Shown: positions 5,863 through 7,343 of the stretch, piece by piece
How positions within the stretch are numbered: position 1 is the first letter of the stretch
Layout: each line of letters starts with the position of its first letter
Origin: an uncultured Streptococcus sp.
Lineage (GTDB): Bacteria > Bacillota > Bacilli > Lactobacillales > Streptococcaceae
Reading direction: 5' to 3'
DNA: 7,343 nucleotides
NCBI GenBank assembly: GCA_905373305.1
Contig: CAJPSM010000062.1
Location: 1 to 7,343 of the forward strand
Notes under the pieces: generated by a model
The model's database searches: none
What the model was told of the DNA's origin: nothing
Seen by the model: only the letters and a program-made list of their open reading frames with translations
Translations under genes and position numbers: made by a program

Positions 5863-5973
5863 ATGAAAAGAATCTTACAAAAGAAAAGAAGGAAACCAAG
5901 TCAAAAAGATATCGAGCGTGTTCAACTCGGATGCGCTATGATGCAAGCACAATTTCAATTGATGGGATATTAA
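5863..5973 (+). CDS. Small basic protein of unknown function, first gene of the bceAB-like operon
   Basis: This is a 36-aa reading frame with a near-ideal ribosome binding site (AAAGGAG, 6 nt before ATG). It sits between the BceR-type operator and bceA, whose start is 13 nt after this stop. The N-terminal half is strongly basic (KRILQKKRRKPSQKD); the C-terminal half is an uncharged, mildly amphipathic stretch (CAMMQAQFQLMGY) with one cysteine. There is no signal peptide and no transmembrane helix. I do not recognise a family. Its position, strong translation signal and tight spacing suggest a real gene expressed with the transporter. It could be a small accessory or regulatory peptide, or a leader peptide whose translation sets bceA expression. 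The function is unknown. Confidence 0.68.
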   Translation: MKRILQKKRRKPSQKDIERVQLGCAMMQAQFQLMGY

Positions 5974-5986
5974 GAAGGAGAAAATC

Positions 5987-6745
5987 ATGACACTTTTAGA
6001 TGTAAAACACGTTCAAAAAATTTACAAAACACGTTTTCAAGGCAACCAAGTAGAGGCTCTTAAAGACATTCACTTTACAGTAGAAAAGGGTGACTACGTT
6101 GCTATCATGGGTGAGTCTGGCTCAGGGAAGTCTACTCTCCTCAACATCCTTGCTATGCTTGACAAACCAACTCGGGGGCAGGTTTACCTAAACGGAACAG
6201 ACACAGCAACCATTAAAAATTCTCAGGCTTCGAGTTTCCGTCGTGAGAAGTTGGGCTTCGTCTTCCAAGACTTTAACCTGTTAGATACCCTGTCTGTTAA
6301 GGACAATATCTTGCTTCCGCTAGTTTTATCAAGAAAACCCATCACGGAGATGATGAAGAAACTGGTCGTGACAGCTGAAAATTTGGGCATCAACCAATTG
6401 CAAGAGAAGTACCCTTACGAGATTTCGGGTGGGCAAAAACAGCGGGTTGCAGTAGCACGCGCCATCATTACCGAGCCTGAAATTCTCCTTGCCGATGAGC
6501 CAACAGGAGCGCTTGATTCCAAGTCATCTGCAGCTCTTCTAGATGTTTTTGATGAAATCAATGAGCGTGGGCAAACCATTCTCATGGTGACCCACTCAAC
6601 AGCTGCAGCTAGTAGGGCCAAGCGCGTTCTCTTTATCAAAGACGGCATTCTTTACAACCAAATCTACCGTGGAGACAAGACAGAGCGTCAAATGTTCCAA
6701 GAAATCTCTGATACTTTGACTGTTATGGCAAGCGAGGTGAATTAG
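5987..6745 (+). CDS. bceA: Bce-type antimicrobial peptide ABC transporter, ATP-binding protein
   Basis: This 252-aa ATPase drives a BceB-type permease at the membrane; the family removes cell-wall-targeting peptides such as bacitracin from their lipid targets and also signals to a partner histidine kinase. Motifs are complete: Walker A GESGSGKST (residues 42-50), Q-loop Q94, signature ISGGQ (146-150), Walker B ILLADEP (166-172, D170 and E171), and H-loop H203. The length is usual for BceA. The C-terminal extension (TERQMFQEISDTLTVMA) is typical of this class. The start has AGAAGGAG 6 nt upstream and gives the expected N-terminus (MTLLDVKHVQKIY). One nucleotide separates its stop from the permease ATG. 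From memory this corresponds to the pneumococcal bacitracin/nisin resistance transporter near sp0912-sp0913 (spr0812-spr0813 in R6); that identity needs alignment. Confidence 0.92.
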   Translation: MTLLDVKHVQKIYKTRFQGNQVEALKDIHFTVEKGDYVAIMGESGSGKSTLLNILAMLDKPTRGQVYLNGTDTATIKNSQASSFRREKLGFVFQDFNLLDTLSVKDNILLPLVLSRKPITEMMKKLVVTAENLGINQLQEKYPYEISGGQKQRVAVARAIITEPEILLADEPTGALDSKSSAALLDVFDEINERGQTILMVTHSTAAASRAKRVLFIKDGILYNQIYRGDKTERQMFQEISDTLTVMASEVN

Positions 6746-6746
6746 T

Positions 6747-7343
6747 ATGTTCCGATTGACCAATAAGTTAGCGGTATCTAACTTGATTAAAAACCGCAAA
6801 CTCTACTATCCCTTTGCTTTAGCTGTTCTCTTAGCTGTGACCATCACTTATCTCTTTTACTCTTTGTCACTTAATCCTAACATAGGCAAGATCCGAGGGG
6901 GAGAAACTATCTCTATGACCCTGGCTCTCGGAATGGTGGTTGTTACCATCGCTTCTGGAATTATTGTCCTTTATGCCAATAGTTTTGTTATGAAGAACCG
7001 CTCCAAGGAGCTAGGTGTATATGGTATGCTGGGTCTTGAAAAGCGCCATTTGATCAGTATGGTTTTTAAAGAGCTTCTTATTTTTGGTTCCTTAACCTTG
7101 ACAGCTGGTCTCGGTCTAGGAGCTCTCTTTGATAAGCTAATCTTTGCCCTGCTTCTGAAGCTAATGAATATGAAAGTAGAGCTCGTTTCGACTTTCCAAC
7201 CAATTGTCTTTATACTAGTTCTCATCGTTTTTGGCGCTATTTTCCTAGGTTTGATTTTTATCAATGCCTTTCGGATTGCACGTATGAATGCCCTACAGCT
7301 CTCTCGTGAGAAGGCCAGTGGTGAGAAAAAAGGACGTTTCTTA
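6747..7343 (+). CDS. bceB: Bce-type ABC transporter permease (3'-truncated by window edge)
   Basis: The first 199 codons of a BceB-like permease are present and the frame is open to the last base; full-length members are about 650 aa with ten membrane helices. Visible helices lie at about residues 21-39, 57-80, 108-138 and 153-175. The segment MKNRSKELGVYGMLGLEKR (82-100) is the typical cytoplasmic FtsX-domain region that contacts the ATPase. After the fourth helix comes the family-typical NAFRIARMNALQLSREK linker. The large extracellular domain that binds peptide or senses the kinase would lie beyond the window. The start ATG at 6747 has GAGGTG about 8 nt upstream, inside the end of bceA, and follows its stop by 1 nt, indicating coupled translation under the same operator-controlled promoter. 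Confidence 0.9.
   Translation, partial: MFRLTNKLAVSNLIKNRKLYYPFALAVLLAVTITYLFYSLSLNPNIGKIRGGETISMTLALGMVVVTIASGIIVLYANSFVMKNRSKELGVYGMLGLEKRHLISMVFKELLIFGSLTLTAGLGLGALFDKLIFALLLKLMNMKVELVSTFQPIVFILVLIVFGAIFLGLIFINAFRIARMNALQLSREKASGEKKGRFL

Overview
The window reads as chromosomal DNA of a mitis-group Streptococcus (S. pneumoniae, S. mitis or a close relative). The reasons are the protein sequences of Tex, the SprT-like protein and the Bce-type transporter, the TGn extended -10 promoter style, and moderate GC in the housekeeping genes. The species call is from recognition only and was not tested by alignment. No rRNA, tRNA, CRISPR array, insertion sequence or phage gene was seen.

Left part (1-2790, + strand): the 3' part of tex, which lacks about its first 35 codons, overlaps a sprT-like zinc metalloprotein gene by 14 bp. 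A small PspC-domain membrane protein gene follows with its own extended -10 promoter. A strong 14-bp hairpin at 2854-2889 separates this block from a convergent operon.

Middle part (2895-5541, - strand): a two-gene ABC operon, permease then ATPase, separated by 1 nt. The 664-aa permease has a large extracellular domain and resembles the 'bacteriocin-associated integral membrane protein' (lactococcin 972 immunity/export) family. The 216-aa ATPase matches the usual partner. No bacteriocin precursor was found beside them. The block is AT-richer than its flanks (hand counts over 60-bp samples: about 30-42% GC against about 50-57%), so it looks like an acquired cassette. Its 5' leader holds an intrinsic terminator immediately before the permease ribosome binding site. 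The right arm of that terminator can instead pair with the Shine-Dalgarno sequence, which makes an attenuator plausible.

Right part (5757-7343, + strand): a perfect 9-bp inverted repeat containing TTACA-N4-TGTAA, the operator type known for BceR-like response regulators. It is followed by a second half-site exactly 20 bp downstream, a weak promoter, a 36-codon gene of unknown function, and bceA/bceB-like genes with bceB running off the window. Streptococcal transporters of this type protect against cell-wall antibiotics such as bacitracin and some lantibiotics, working with a two-component system that is not in this window.

The main biological picture is two putative peptide-handling ABC systems placed back to back. 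One is an ancestral-looking Bce detoxification module with its operator. The other is a probably mobile lactococcin-972-type pair without a visible bacteriocin. They share a 321-bp divergent control region.
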